DNA of 64,000 bases, taken from Lamellibrachia satsuma. Taxonomy: Eukaryota; Annelida; Polychaeta; Sabellida; Siboglinidae. Position 1 is the stretch's first letter, and the number at the start of each line of letters is the position of its first letter. The notes under the pieces are model-generated. The model did no database searches, had not been told where the DNA came from, and saw only the letters and a list, made by a program, of their open reading frames with translations. The DNA lies in NCBI GenBank assembly GCA_033239005.1, contig BSQZ01000081.1, forward strand, positions 391,209 to 455,208, in the 5' to 3' direction. Shown piece by piece: positions 1 to 12,798 of the stretch. The translations under genes and the position numbers were made by a program.

Positions 1-579
1 TACCTTTTATTTGCAAATTCATGCATTATTCTGGTATTGCAGCTTCAAAGGGTGATAAAATTCTTGGATTGATTAGAAGAAACATAACATACAAGGGAAA
101 AAAGTTAATTATACCTCTTTATAAAGCAATAGTTAGACCTCATTTAGAATACTGTATACAAGCATGGAGACCATATCGTAAGAAGGATATAGATACGCTT
201 GAACGCATACAAAGGAGAGCAACTAAAATGATTCCAGAACTAAGAGACCTTAGTTATGAAGAACGCGTGAAAGGATGTGGTTCAACAACTCTAGAGACAA
301 GGAGGTTAAGAGGAGATCAGAGTGAAGTTTTTAAGATAATGAATGGGTATGAAAATATTGATAGAAATATGTTTTTCTCACTCAAGAAGGATAGCAGAAC
401 TAGAGGACATGAGGTAAAATTAGTAAAGGATCAATGTAGATTGGACATCAGGAAGCACTCATTCTCAGAGGACAATAAATGAATGGAACAAACTGTCTAC
501 AGATTGTGTAACTGCTAGCAGCGTGAATATGTTTAAAAACAAGGTTGACACATATCTCATTAGGGCGGGTTATAAGTAG
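1..579 (+). pseudogene. LINE ORF2 C-terminus (CR1-like), cut by window edge
   Basis: This is the last part of a non-LTR retrotransposon reverse transcriptase, after the catalytic palm. It reads IRRNITYKGK, then LYKAIVRPHLEYCIQAW, then RIQRRATKMI, the thumb-side signature of CR1/jockey-like elements. The frame from 21 stops at 482, but homology continues one frame over from about 460 (RTINEWNKLS, then TYLIRAGYK, stop at 577-579), so there is a frameshift near 461. The protein would copy LINE RNA into DNA at a nicked target. This piece has no catalytic residues and is a relic. The 5' part lies outside the window. Confidence 0.85.
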
Positions 580-955
580 ATGAACATTGTTGGACTCTCG
601 ATAAGCCAATGGCTTCCTTGTCCACTGGGCCTTTGGCTTGGATGGCAAATCTTGTTAAATCTTGTTTGTTGGTTGTTTCCATCATGGGTATTATGACGTT
701 AGTGCTGTAAATATGTGGGAATTTGTGGTATTTGAATTCAAAGTAAAATTTTAATTCCTGTGTACGTAAAAGGCCATTTGTTTTTAGTACTCTGAAATTA
801 TTAAAAAGTTGTGGATCTATATGTGTATTTCCTTAGATTAATTAATCGAAATACTCTCTTTTGAATTGTAATTATTTGTTTACATCGGTGACCTCGTACT
901 ATCAATCAATCAATCAATGTTTACATCGGTGACCTCGTACTATCAATCAATCAAT
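580..955 (+). repeat. LINE 3' UTR with duplicated ATCA-rich tail
   Basis: This directly follows the LINE stop codon. It ends in two copies of a 38-41 bp unit (877-917 and 918-955), each containing acatcggtgacctcgtac and then (atca)n. A short simple-sequence tail is the usual 3' terminus of CR1/L2-like LINEs. The doubling may reflect slippage at the priming site. A related stretch (tttgccttggat, aatcttgttaaatc) occurs at 32.70-32.76 kb. Confidence 0.6.
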
Positions 956-1144
956 GGGAGTTTATTTGGTTACTCATTTACAATGTTGTTACAGGTATGG
1001 TCATAAATAATTTGATTTAGTAACTCAGGAGATTCTCTGGAAACCCCAAGGGGCTTATTGCGAGAACCACCCATGATTACGTATAGTAATCTTGTCATGG
1101 AATGATGCTGCAAGTTGGCAATTATGTTAATAATACTAGATATG

Positions 1145-1375
1145 AAGCAAATAAAAAATTACAACTTGGCGTCTTAATCCAGCAATCTAGTACAATCTAG
1201 TACGACTTGTTAATTGAACAATATAGTGAATATTTGTTAGTATACGCAAAACATGTGACGCATATAGAAAATTACAAGTGGTTGTAACCCATCATTCTAG
1301 CACAATATAACAACATGAGGAAAAATGATAGTTGAACAATATAGTGATGATTCATTAGTATTTGCAAAAAAAACA
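1145..1375. repeat. Two diverged direct copies of a ~110-bp unit
   Basis: Two neighbouring blocks share aaaattacaa, ctagYacaat, ttgaacaatatagtga and ttagtatNNgcaaaa in the same order (about 1150-1250 and 1265-1370). They lie just beyond the 3' end of the minus-strand LINE fragment and may be its 3' UTR, but nothing identifies them. Confidence 0.4.
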
Positions 1376-1417
1376 TCTTTGGTACAGGTTAAGCCCGAAT
1401 CAAGTCTAAGTGGGAAA

Positions 1418-1870
1418 TTAGGACATGTTGCAGTATGTTGAGAGCAGGCGTTGTTTTAACTTGTTTTTAAATTCGTTTTCTGATGTAGAATTCAGTATGT
1501 GTTCCTGTATGGAATTCCAGAACAAGAGCCCAGAGTATTTAATTGTAAATTTCCATGTGTTTGTCCATGCTTCGTGCATAAAGAACTCATTGCTGTTCCT
1601 AGTATTGTGATTGTGGATTTCAATATTCCTTTGAAATAGTGTTGAGATGCCATTTGGAAGTGCTTGACGAGAATGCTTGTACATAAGTAGCCCTAGCTGC
1701 AGTTTGTAGATATCTTCAATTTTTAGCAAATTGTTCTGTTTAAATAGCGGTTCAGAGGGAGCGAGGTAATCAGAGTTGTTAATGATCCAAACAGCTTTTT
1801 TTGGCAGCATTTTGATCTTGTTAAGTTTTGTAGAGTATGTATTAGCCCATATTAGAGTACAATATTAGCT
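1418..1870 (-). pseudogene. LINE ORF2 C-terminal fragment
   Basis: The minus frame 1810-1418 encodes a non-LTR RT C-terminus: APSEPLFKQNNLLKIEDIYK, LQLGLLMYKHS, then HNTRNSNEFF and FWNSI. These are the post-catalytic motifs of CR1/L2-like elements. The frame upstream of the first Met is also homologous (IWANTYSTKLNKI, up to about 1870), so the internal Met is not the true start. The RT palm and endonuclease are absent. It faces the LINE fragment at 1-579 tail to tail. It is a 5'-truncated dead insertion. Confidence 0.8.
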
Positions 1871-3550
1871 TATGCATGGAAGCATCACTGAATCAGTGTT
1901 TGTGTCTAGTCATATGACTACATGTCAAGTGGTTTCACCATTGTCTTGGACAAAAACAAAAGAAGAAGTCCAGGAGAATGCCCAAAAAACAATGCTTTTT
2001 ACAAAGCTAATGAAGTGAACTAACAGGTAACACTGCATAAAGGAGGTTCATTTAGCAAACAGAGCTCAGTTAATCACATTATCTGGCAGGTTTTAGTAAA
2101 CTAATAAACAGCTAATGTCTTGACTGGATGTTTTCTTTTCCCATAGGTCTTCAAAACAGGCTCTTGTACAATGCATGTTTGATGATATTCCACCACACAA
2201 TTTAATCTTCTTTGTCGAACTCTACTCTCATCTGTCATCTTCTCTGAGTCTTAACGACTAAAAGTGCAGCAACATCTGTTTAGCTTCTAAAATTTCTAAT
2301 TCACTGTATACACCTGTAGTACCTACTTTCACCTGAATGGTGGCCATTATTTTAAACAATTATTTATCCCTGTAGTTAACACCAAAAGCAGGTTCTATGA
2401 TGAATTACCAATCATCATTTGCAGTCCTTCTGAACAAGGATTGCATCTACACAAAGCATTAATACAAATCATTTGTCTATATATAACCTTCATAAGTCAT
2501 AACTTAGCATATAACTGACTGTATTCTCAGATCCTGACAGTTGAGATCCCTGATAAAGTCATGTGTGTGTCAGTGAAACTAAAAAATCAAAGGGAAATTT
2601 AAATGTGGCTCGCAGAAAGCAGATTGACAACAAACACGTTTCAAAACTACCGCAAGGATGTCAGAAAAGTTCACGAACTTAAAGTGAAACAATAGAACCT
2701 ACAATAAACTAAGAAAATGAATAAAGTTAACCAGCATTCAATTTAATTAAAATATAAAAATGTTAAATTAAATTTCCACCTGTCATAATCAAAATAATAA
2801 ATAATAATAAATGCTATGACAACTAAGAAAACCAAAAGCCGACAACAAAAGACATTTCATAAAGACATAATCAGTACTACCAAGGCATGTTTACTTTACC
2901 TGGGACCAACCTATGAGACTGAGGGCACAATTGTGCCATCACACTTGTCAGTGAAGACATCGTGTTCTGGCAGAAGATCAATAATCCTGACATCTGCAGT
3001 GGCGACACAAATACATTGGTACTGTATGGTGTACATTGTCAAGGACACATCTCAGTTTCCACTAAACTCAACGTGCAGCGTGAACAATGCCGCTGTGTGC
3101 CTGCTTCACTGGCATGCGTCACTGCATCACATTTTGTCTCACAAAATCAATCGACATTGACCATCACAAAGAACCAATTTGCAGGAAATCGAAACTTCAA
3201 TTATCTCTTATACCTAAGTTATCTCTCATCCAACCCGTTATCTCTCACCCCCAGTTATCTCTCATTCATTTTGACAACTTGCAAAGTAGTGATCTATATA
3301 CTCAATGTTCCCATGCAGTTCAAGTGACTGTAGAGCCAGGCCACAGTCGATGTCTCATTTCCTCCCAGAAGCACAAATTAAATCCAACAATAGGGACTTT
3401 CTCATTGATATACAAATCATCTGTTGATGTATAATAATGCCAAACTATATTAACAATTTCAATCCATAAATTGTCTCTGCAGATAAGACCAATAAATCCA
3501 CATAGCATAGCCTGGAGCTTGTCAACCCAACTATCAGCTCAAATGTGATA
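1871..3550. other. No recognised feature
   Basis: This is AT-rich sequence without a recognisable protein, RNA gene or repeat. A short degenerate run of ttatctctca occurs at about 3200-3265. The overlapping reading frames at 2816-3434 show no domain and share no homology I recognise. Confidence 0.5.
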
Positions 3551-3554
3551 CTGC

Positions 3555-4870
3555 AGATGGGCAATTCCAGCGTAATGGACATAAATTTCAGAAAATTTTG
3601 GACACTTTATCAAGACATGCAATATAGCACAATTGGAATAGGTGTATTTTGAAATGGGCATAATGTGTAACCTTCCTAGTACTATTAACATGCCAAATGG
3701 TAGCACTCCAGCTTTATTAAATTTTGTAATGTTCTAAAAATAGTCCCATTATGGACGTACTCAGAGAAAATAATTTTTGAATGTTGTTCAAACATTTCAG
3801 AAACTCTGTGAAGTATAAGTATATAAAATAAATTAAAATGTGTTTGTACGCTAGACTTTAAGCTTCCAAATAAAGTAGAAATTAATTAATTTCCTGCTAG
3901 TATCTAGGTCACAGGTTCATGTGTATGTTGTTGTGGACGTACACTTTTCCTGCTATGGATGTACATCTCTGAATGTTATGGACTTACCCTTTCAAATGCA
4001 CAAATTACATAATATCAACTTTAAAATATTACTGATTGAAATCAAACTTAAAAATGCATTTACTATGAAGAATCAAAATATTCATATAATTTATGTTTAA
4101 TGTTTTATGAACAATATCATAATTTTCAGCAGTTCCACTGAAAACCTGATGTTCAGTTTGTTCTCTTTCTTTTTAAACTCAAAATCTCTTGGGTTTCTCA
4201 GGAAGCCCTTTCATCGAGGCTCATGCAGCGTTACTAGTAAAGAAACATAGACCCAAGAGATTGTTGACTTTAAAAAATAATTTACGGTGAACAATTGCAA
4301 TACTCAATAACATCCATGCATCTTTGAATAACCGTGGTGTACAAAAGTAGTCTCTTAGCAATTCTCTAATAGCACTTGGTATACTGACATGTATGTTCTT
4401 AATGCAGACACAATTTCAAAACTCCAAAATGCCAATCATTAATTATTGTAAGAGTGTTCTTAATATGCTGCTTTGTTTAATGAACTAAATACATTTTGAA
4501 TAAAATATTTGTTGGGTTTTTCAAGAAGCCATTGCACCCAAGCTCAGGTAGTATAATAAAGAAACGGGAGAACTGTTTTGCTGAGATGTAAAATAAAGAA
4601 CAGTGAACTGCAATATTAAATAAAACATGGCTGCATAACTTGTGTCAAAGTCAACAAATTACGGCATACAACTTGATATTTAATACCAAAATATAGTCTC
4701 TTATCAGAACTCTAGCAAACTGACTAAGACGTTATCAGAGAACAAAATAATGTTCATGTACTCGAGTATTTATGTTCTTCCCCTCGTTGTTCTCTATATT
4801 TATAATTTTCCTTTGTTAATTTGTACTTCTTGAAAATAGAATAAACTAATTAATTTTAGTATGTCAGATC
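3555..4870. repeat. Dispersed repeat copy A (GGACGTAC-containing)
   Basis: This is similar over about 1.1 kb to 23,869-24,950, beginning in both at gggcaattcc. Shared landmarks in order are caagacatgcaata, actattaacatgccaaatg, gacgtactcagagaaaat, caaattacataatatcaact, tttaatgttttatga and ttctcaggaagcccttt (copy B: ttctcagaaagcccttt). Inside, a ~320-bp segment starting at gggtttYtcaRgaagcc is tandemly doubled (about 4190 and 4512). The phrase ttatggacgtac recurs, also at 5276 and 5455 beyond the matching region. No ORF, TIR or LTR was found, so the class is unknown. Confidence 0.7.
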
Positions 4871-5867
4871 TATATGCACTTTTTAAGTTCTTCCCATTTT
4901 TGAATGTTATCATTCTTTAATAAAAAAAATGGATCAGATTCGACTAAGGTGACAAGACTCTCGAAGATAAACTGTCTTAGGAGTTGGAATACACTCTATT
5001 TCACATATCCTTGGTTAATCAAATTCCTTTGTTAGGATGTCATAATTGTATTTCATGTCTATGTGCTTCTTGATATGTCAATACTGATGTTCCAGTCAAT
5101 GTAGAATTCCAATGCTCAGCATAGTACTTTTCCCTACTGACAGAACTAGTATTAAGTGACAACAACGGCTTTAGAGCCACATAGTGAGTTATATATGGTA
5201 CTGTATGTATCCTGTGTAGTTCAAATATGTGACAAAATATGGTTGCTTAACAACTTTGCACTGCTGAGAATTGTGTTATGGACGTAAAATGTGTATGTCC
5301 GTAATGAAGATAAACCATAAACTATGATGAATACAATAAAGTTAAGTACTTGTGCCTACTCAGAACTAAAATGTGCTTTGTGTATTTTTTTGTTTTTTGA
5401 TAAAGCAATTACTAGACAATTATTCACAATACAATAAAAAATTGTAAATTTTGTGTTATGGACGTACATACCTGGTGTGACCCAAATTGGAACAAGGATT
5501 CCTATAATCATGCTGAACATGGAGAAATTAAATTTTACCGACTACTATGTCGCTCTGTCTCATTACTACATTAAAAGAATCTGTAACAAAAAAGTAAATA
5601 TGATGAAAAACAACATATTTTTCAGAAAGTTGAATTTTTCTGAAAAGTCGCATATTGTATACCACCATATTTGACATCAAATATTTTGTGATTCATGCAA
5701 TGATATTGATACATCCATCATATTTCCCTTTAGTACAAATGTTTATCTACCCTATTTACATAGACAAACCTAATTTGAAAAAAAATTATGATAAAGTTGA
5801 ACATTTGGCAGAATTGCCCAGATATGAGCATCAATGAACCTGATTGATGATGATCTCAATGGACTGT

Positions 5868-6105
5868 ATAGGCAGCTCTAGAGACACTTTGGCCCTTCAT
5901 GCAGGTCTAAAGACACTCTGACCCCTCATGCAGAATGTCTAAACTCACCTTGGCCCCTCATGCAGAAGGTCTAAAGACACCTTGGCCCCACAATGCAGGT
6001 CTAAAGACACCTTGACCCCTCATGCAGAAGGTCTAAAGACACTTTGGCCCACAATGCAGGTCTAAAGACACCTTAGCCCGTCATGCAGAAAGTCTAAAGC
6101 TTTGC
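5868..6105. repeat. 29-32-bp minisatellite
   Basis: About seven units start with tctaaag/tctaaac (5906, 5938, 5970, 6000, 6032, 6061, 6093) and carry acaccttggcccctcatgca. Unit length alternates between 29-30 and 32 bp because catgcagaag is sometimes replaced by caatgcag. Confidence 0.85.
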
Positions 6106-6224
6106 TATGTAAACTACTACTGGCACACTGCTGAACAAAGTCAACATCCTTGAATCTCCAGACATGATCACAAGTGACACACATCTGTTCAAGTTAAATA
6201 TTTGCCAAACAATTCTAACATTTA

Positions 6225-6865
6225 GAATTGTCCTGACATCAACATAACCTAACTGCCCTGACACCAACAGCTAACTTAACTACCCTGACACCAACATTTA
6301 ACATAATTACACTGACACAAAGTCACCAACATAACCTAAATACCACGATACCAACATTACCTAACTGTTCTGACTCCAACATAACCTAACTGTCCTGACA
6401 CTAACATAACTTAACTGCCCTCACACCAACATTACCTAACTGTCCTGACACTAACATAACCTAATTGCCCTCACAACAACATAACCTAACTATCCTGACA
6501 CCAACATAAGCAAACTGTTGTGACACCAACATAGCCTAATTGCCTGACACCAACATAATCTAACTGTTCTGATACTAGCACAACCTAATTGCCTGATACC
6601 AACATAACCTAACTGTCCTGACACCAACATAACTATCCTGACACCAACATAACTATCCTGACACCAACATAACTATCCTGACACCAACGTAGCCCAAATT
6701 GCCTGATACCAACATAACCAAAATGTCCTGACAACAACATAGCCTAATTGCCTGACACCAACATAACCTAACTATTCTGATACCAGCATAACCTTATTGC
6801 CTGATACCAACATAACATAATTACCTGACACCAACACAACCTAATTGCCCTCACACCAACATACT
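6225..6865. repeat. ~25-bp degenerate minisatellite
   Basis: About two dozen diverged units are built on ctgacaccaacataaccta. At 6625-6690 four nearly identical 25-bp units (aactatcctgacaccaacat) form a recently homogenised block inside the older array. Confidence 0.85.
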
Positions 6866-7054
6866 AACAACATGTCTACAAATGCCTACCAGTCTACATA
6901 ACCAGTTTATTTTAGATGTAGAGATAATGAAAATTTTATTAGAAATACATAAATTAGATAAAAAATTAAAAGTATCATGTAAAAGTATGAATATATATAA
7001 TAAAAAATTACACAAAACAGTAGACACAGTAGCTGTTGAAATGGTGACTTTTTG

Positions 7055-7112
7055 ATCCACCTGGAAAGATGTTTCGGATCTACACGCCAGCTGGAGTAAA
7101 GAGGATTAAGTA
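7055..7112 (+). pseudogene. Terminal scrap of a LINE ORF2
   Basis: A short frame reads TWKDVSDLHASWSKED then stop. The W-S-K-E-N/D stop is the C-terminus of the same RTE-like LINE family seen at 33.96-35.13 kb, where it ends SSWSKEN and stop. Only about 18 codons remain. Downstream sequence (aagcatacagtatgtgtaaaaac) would be its 3' UTR. Confidence 0.5.
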
Positions 7113-7409
7113 CTGTAATCATCCTAATAAGCATACAGTATGTGTAAAAACAAAATTTAAACACAAAGGAATTTCATGAAATATGTTCTAATAAGCATAT
7201 GCCTAAGTTTGTAAATCAAGGCGATGTTGCCGACTCACTCGGATGACACGCGGCCCTGGGCATGCAACTGGCTAATGCCACTAGACAAATGAAGACATAG
7301 AACTGATGACTGAAGATACTACATTGACTTTTATTGTCATTGACATTGTCATTGGTCCTAAGTCTGCAATGTAATTCAAGTGTGCTTGTCAAAAGAACCG
7401 TACAAAGCA

Positions 7410-7620
7410 ATGACATGCCAATACCTTCCCAATAATGTTAAGTCACGTCAATACCTTCCTAATAATGTTAAGTCACGCCAATACCTTCCCAATAACGTTA
7501 AGTCATGCCAATACCTTCCCAATAACGTTAAGTCATGCCAATACCTTCCCAATAATGTTAAGTCATGCCAATACCTTCCCAATAATGTTAAGTCACGCCA
7601 ATACCTTCCCAATAACGTTA
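7410..7620. repeat. 30-bp minisatellite, seven units
   Basis: There are seven exact-length 30-bp units (7410, 7440 ... 7590), each with caataccttcccaata. The changes between units are almost all aacgtt/aatgtt and cacgcc/catgcc, the CpG deamination pattern. Because 30 is a multiple of three, two reading frames stay open and repeat a decapeptide. I see no start context or domain and do not call a gene. Confidence 0.9.
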
Positions 7621-8135
7621 AATCGGCAGGAATTATAGTAACATTTCGCCGTCAACAAAAAATTCACCTGTTTAAACTCACTTATAGTCTATAGCTCTCC
7701 AGCGTACCGATCCCACTATTTACGACTGGAATTATTAAACCGACAAGAACTATCTAACCCTTTTGTTTTGGTGCACTGCTGAGCTTGGGTTTCCTGAACA
7801 TTTTAGAGCAACAGTAGTTTTTAATGTATTATGTAGTGTATATCTATGTTGGAAATCGGCGATCCTCATCTACATCTATACATCGTCGTCTGGTGGAATA
7901 GAGCAACACAATTTCCTGGGGACCGGTTCTTATTTTAAATGAAGCGTACGATGAGTTTCAGTGGTTAACTTATATGTGGCTAATCGGTGTTTCTGTATAA
8001 TTAAAATTGCGTCGATCCTTGGAACTTTTGATTTCAAAGTATATCTACATTGACAATGTAATAGTATTATTAACACCAGCAAAAATGCCTGTCCCCAGGA
8101 TGGGATGTACACACCAAGCAGCCTAGTCAATGTTA

Positions 8136-8358
8136 TGTACAATTGCATGTGTTTTCTACTATAATTAATATAAACCGCCCAGATGGCACAACATACTCTC
8201 AAACGGTTTACACACCGAAGAATTTGCCGTGCACGCGGTTTCTGTGATTGTTGGAAGTTAACGTTTTACGTAGTGAACATTTGATTTACCTTAAAAACCA
8301 CTAAGAACCCTTGATACATGGGGTATTTCGAAAAAATAAAGGCGTTACGTTTTATTCA
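8136..8358 (+). repeat. Dispersed ~225-bp repeat, copy 1
   Basis: This matches 63,542-63,770 in the same orientation. Shared blocks are attaatataaacc, actctcaaacggtttac, ttgttggaagttaacg, ttttacgt, cactaagaaccctt and gtatttcgaaaaaataaa. No ORF is shared. The conserved aataaa near the end suggests the tail of a larger element or a SINE/MITE-like unit. Confidence 0.8.
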
Positions 8359-9540
8359 TGGGGTCGTAAATTAATCCCTGAAAGTTTGGCGCCCGAGGTG
8401 CAAGCCATCTAGGAGGAAAACGTTAACATCACCACATACATACGCAAGATCGATTATAGTTAGATGCTTAAATCTTTATCTATGTATAGAGGTCGGGGGT
8501 AAAAGGTCAATGTTTCAAATTCCAGGGGCTCCCATCTTATTTGATGGCCAAATATGTCAGAAGAAAGAAAATACAATTTTTTTTTAAATCGGTGAAAAAT
8601 CTGCATGATTTCTAACTTTTTTGTGAACTAGAAGTAAAAAATGCGATGTTCGCGTGTAAAACCAGTTTTTGGCATAATTTTGTCAATTAAAGGGCTACGA
8701 TCATGATTTATTTATCCATTACTGTTTCTGGACACAGGGAATTCATTAAAAGCATATTCAAAAGCATAAGATTAGTTCCTTTCATGAAAATAGCATTTTT
8801 TATGTTTTTAAAAGTTAAATTAATGCCTTAAAAGGTCACATATTTGATGCAAATAAAAAACTTGTATGTACCACGAACCCTCGTAAACTGCTGCCACATA
8901 GTCTAATTCCCCTAGTTCCACGTTGTTGCCCTGTCCCTTGTCTCTCCATCCTGTCGACTGTTCCATCCTTCACCGTTCTGTTTGCTGTCTACCTCTTTGC
9001 TATCATTCTGTCCTATGTCTCTCCCACTGATTTTTGTCTTCCACGTATTGTGTCGCGTGTTGGCCAAGATACCCATCACTAACTGTGTGCACGAGGTTCT
9101 CAGCTGCCTTCAACTTGACCGTGTACACGTACCTGGTCGGTTGTCAATCGCCTGCTACCCAGGGCAGCACAGATTTTATAGCAGCAGGTATCGTACCATG
9201 ATTTTTCCCTGGAGAAGTAGGTTCCATAAATCGTACAAAGTCATGCACCTTCAACATACCTTTGATATGCGTCATGTTCCAGGCAAATATTCTTTCTTGG
9301 GTGGCTTCAATTGTTGGTGATGTGGACGTGAAATGAATAAATTTAATCCCGGTTTGCGTTTTTTGTAAAGGCGAAATTTATAAGCTGGCTCATGTCCATA
9401 ATTACCTGCCCTGCCTTAACAACAATGTCTGCCACTGTCTGTATTGTCCTGCTATGTAACATGTAATGTTGGTGATTGAAGAACTGGAACTATACGTATA
9501 TCTATACGAACTATACGTATATCTATACTATATAGCAGTT

Positions 9541-9800
9541 TCAATTCAATTTTCAATTCAATATCTTTATTGCAGACTCAAGTGTGCAGCACGTACAGAT
9601 GTCCATATAAAAAAGAAAGTTTGTGACTCTGTATGTATGTATTTTGTAGGCGTGCCCAGGCCCATGGATTTGACATTTTGCAGGCGTGCCCAGTGGCCCA
9701 CAGGGCTGACAACTTGACAGTTCTTAATGGACAAGGCAGACATTTTTATTAACCACCACTGATGTATCTTTTTTTTCATCATAATTCTTCGGCATAACAT
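9541..9800 (-). repeat. Possible LINE 3' end with TTGAA tail
   Basis: Read on the minus strand, the block ends ctgcaataaagatattgaa followed by ttgaattgaa-type repeats, like a LINE 3' UTR ending in a polyadenylation signal and a 5-bp tail. No coding sequence is attached. A 21-bp phrase with aggcgtgcccag is doubled inside. It could equally be another repeat class. Confidence 0.3.
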
Positions 9801-10283
9801 TTTTCATTGTATACCGCTACTAAACATATCAAAGGTTAAACAAGATACAAAATTAATTATCTATGCCAATTTTTCCTGCCCTTTTGAGCAGTTCTAAATT
9901 TGGAATTCAAAAGGCAGACGAAAAAATTTTCAAAAGGAAAAATATCGTAGAAATCTTACATTGTGAGTCAAGATTCAACATGATGGTACCGTTGAAATCA
10001 ATGAAAGTTGACGTTTCGCCCATAGTGACTGTGGTTTATGTTTGTGTACAAACAAACATTGGCGTTGTTGTCAGAGTGGGAAAAGTTGACTAGGCAGAAC
10101 ACTGATTTTTCAGCTGCAATAAAAACTCAATGAGACAGTACATGATTATGAATTGTTGTTAAAAAGTTTGTACCTAATACAGGACTTTGCATGGTTTAAA
10201 AAGGTTGATCTTTGCCTGGAAATTATTGGGCTTTCATTTCAATATTGAACTTGGTGACCCCTCAGAATGATGACTTATTGTTG

Positions 10284-10382
10284 TTAGTCCACCCTGTCCT
10301 GTAGGCTGTAAGTCCACCCTATCATGTAAGTCCACCCTATCGTGTAATTCCACCCTGTCGTGTAAGTCCACCCTGTCCTCGA
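10284..10382. repeat. ~19-bp short tandem array
   Basis: About five imperfect units of taagtccaccctatcgtg occur just downstream of unrelated AT-rich sequence. Confidence 0.75.
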
Positions 10383-10875
10383 CTTTATGGCTAAAGGACA
10401 TTTAATGAAAAGCACCAAATACCTGGCTTGTCTTACTAGAATCTACAATTAAGGTGAAATCGCTTTTATTTATGCATGGTTAAGGTTATCATTCATTTTC
10501 TTCTCTCTACGTTGTAATGATTACAATTAGTCAATTTGATAAGCCCAGTTCTAATTACTAAATTCTCTTAAATCAAACAGACTGTCCAACAGTTGTCACC
10601 ATCATGTGTAAAGGTTTGACGCTGAGCTAACCAAAATTAGCCCAAGTTTGTAACACAAGGTGCTGCAATCACATCTAGGCTTCATCAGATGAATGACGAA
10701 CTTGACAAACTCAGTGACACAAAGACAGGAACAACTGGTGCTGTAGGGCAGACTAGTCAAAACAAGGTTTCATGAAAAAGAACAGATACAAGTGACCTTC
10801 ACCTAGTCTATGCACAGCCGACTCAGCTAAGATAAACATGACATTGATTGTTCAGCCTCAGCTCCACATCCAGGC

Positions 10876-12798
10876 CAACTGACAGAGAGCAGGCTCCTAG
10901 CCAGGCCAACTGATGGCCATCATCTAGAGCACTGACAGAGAGCAGGCTCCTAGCCAGGCCAACTGATGGCCATCATCTAGAGCACTGACAGAGAGCAGGC
11001 TCCTAGCCAGGCCAACTGACGGCCATCATCTAGAGCACTGACAGAGAGCAGGCTCCTAGCCAGGCCAACTGACGGCCATCATCTAGAGCACTGACAGAGA
11101 GCAGGCTCCTAGCCAGGCCAACTGACGGCCATCATCTAGAGCACTGACAGAGAGCAGGCTCCTAGCCAGGCCAACTGACGGCCATCATCTAGAGCACTGA
11201 CAGAGAGCAGGCTCCTAGCCAGGCCAACTGACGGCCATCATCTAGTGCACTGACAGAGAGCAGGCTCCTAGCCAGGCCAACTGACGGCCATCATCTAGAG
11301 CATTTACAGAGATCAGGCTCCTAGCCAGGCCAACTGATGGCCATCATCTAGAGCACTGACAGAGAGCAGGCTCCTAGCCAGGCCAACTGACGGCCATCAT
11401 CTAGAGCACTGACAGAGAGCAGGCTCCTAGCCAGGCCAACTGACGGCCATCATCTAGAGCACTGACAGAGAGCAGGCTCCTAGCCAGGCCAACTGACGAC
11501 CATCATCTAGAGCACTGACAGAGAGCAGGCTCCTAGCCAGGCCAACTGATGGCCGTCATCTAGAGCACTGACAGAGAGCAGGCTCCTAGCCAGGCCAACT
11601 GACGGCCGTCATCTAGAGCACTGACAGAGAGCAGGCTCCTAGCCAGGCCAACTGACGGCCGTCATCTAGAGCACTGACAGAGAGCAGGCTCCTAGCCAGG
11701 CCAACTGACGGCCGTCATCTAGAGCACTGACAGAGAGCAGGCTCCTAGCCAGGCCAACTGACGGCCGTCATCTAGAGCATTTACAGAGATCAGGCTCCTA
11801 GCCAGGCCAACTGACGGCCGTCATCTAGAGCACTGACAGAGAGCAGGCTCCTAGCCAGGCCAACTGACGGCCGTCATCTAGAGCACTGACAGAGAGCAGG
11901 CTCCTAGCCAGGCCAACTGACGGCCGTCATCTAGAGCACTGACAGAGAGCAGGCTCCTAGCCAGGCCAACTGACGGCCGTCATCTAGAGCACTGACAGAG
12001 AGCAGGCTCCTAGCCAGGCCAACTGGCGGCCGTCATCTAGAGCACTGACAGAGAGCAGGCTCCTAGCCAGGCCAACTGACGGCCGTCATCTAGAGCACTG
12101 ACAGAGAGCAGGCTCCTAGCCAGGCCAACTGACGGCCGTCATCTAGAGCACTGACAGAGAGCAGGCTCCTAGCCAGGCCAACTGACGGCCGTCATCTAGA
12201 GCACTGACAGAGAGCAGGCTCCTAGCCAGGCCAACTGACGGCCGTCATCTAGAGCACTGACAGAGAGCAGGCTCCTAGCCAGGCCAACTGACGGCCGTCA
12301 TCTAGAGCACTGACAGAGAGCAGGCTCCTAGCCAGGCCAACTGACGGCCGTCATCTAGAGCACTGACAGAGAGCAGGCTCCTAGCCAGGCCAACTGACGA
12401 CCGTCATCTAGAGCACTGACAGAGAGCAGGCTCCTAGCCAGGCCAACTGACGGCGGTCATCTAGAGCACTGACAGAGAGCAGGCTCCTAGCCAGGCCAAC
12501 TGACGGCGGTCATCTAGAGCACTGACAGAGAGCAGGCTCCTAGCCAGGCCAACTGACGGCGGTCATCTAGAGCACTGACAGAGAGCAGGCTCCTAGCCAG
12601 GCCAACTGATGGCCATCATCTAGAGCATTTACAGAGAGCAGGCTCCTAGCCAGGCCAACTGATGGCCATCATCTAGAGCACTGACAGAGAGCAGGCTCCT
12701 AGCCAGGCCAACTGATGGCCATCATCTAGAGCATTTACAGAGAGCAGGCTCCTAGCCAGGCCAACTGATGGCCATCATCTAGAGCACTGACAGAGAGC
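10876..12798. repeat. 53-bp minisatellite, about 36 units
   Basis: The unit contains gagcaggctcctagccagg and a 10-bp core of the form gaYggccRtc. The period is exactly 53 bp. The core changes in blocks: TG..CA (10.90-10.96 kb), mostly CG..CA (11.02-11.50), TG..CG once (11.55), CG..CG (11.60-12.35), gacggcggtc (12.44-12.57), TG..CA again (12.60-12.79). A variant catttacagagatcagg recurs 477 bp apart (11,301 and 11,778), exactly nine units. The right end runs directly into LINE RT coding sequence. Confidence 0.95.

Noticed and set aside
8982..9320. 112-codon ORF
   Set aside because: No domain, low-complexity start, AT-rich flanks; likely chance.
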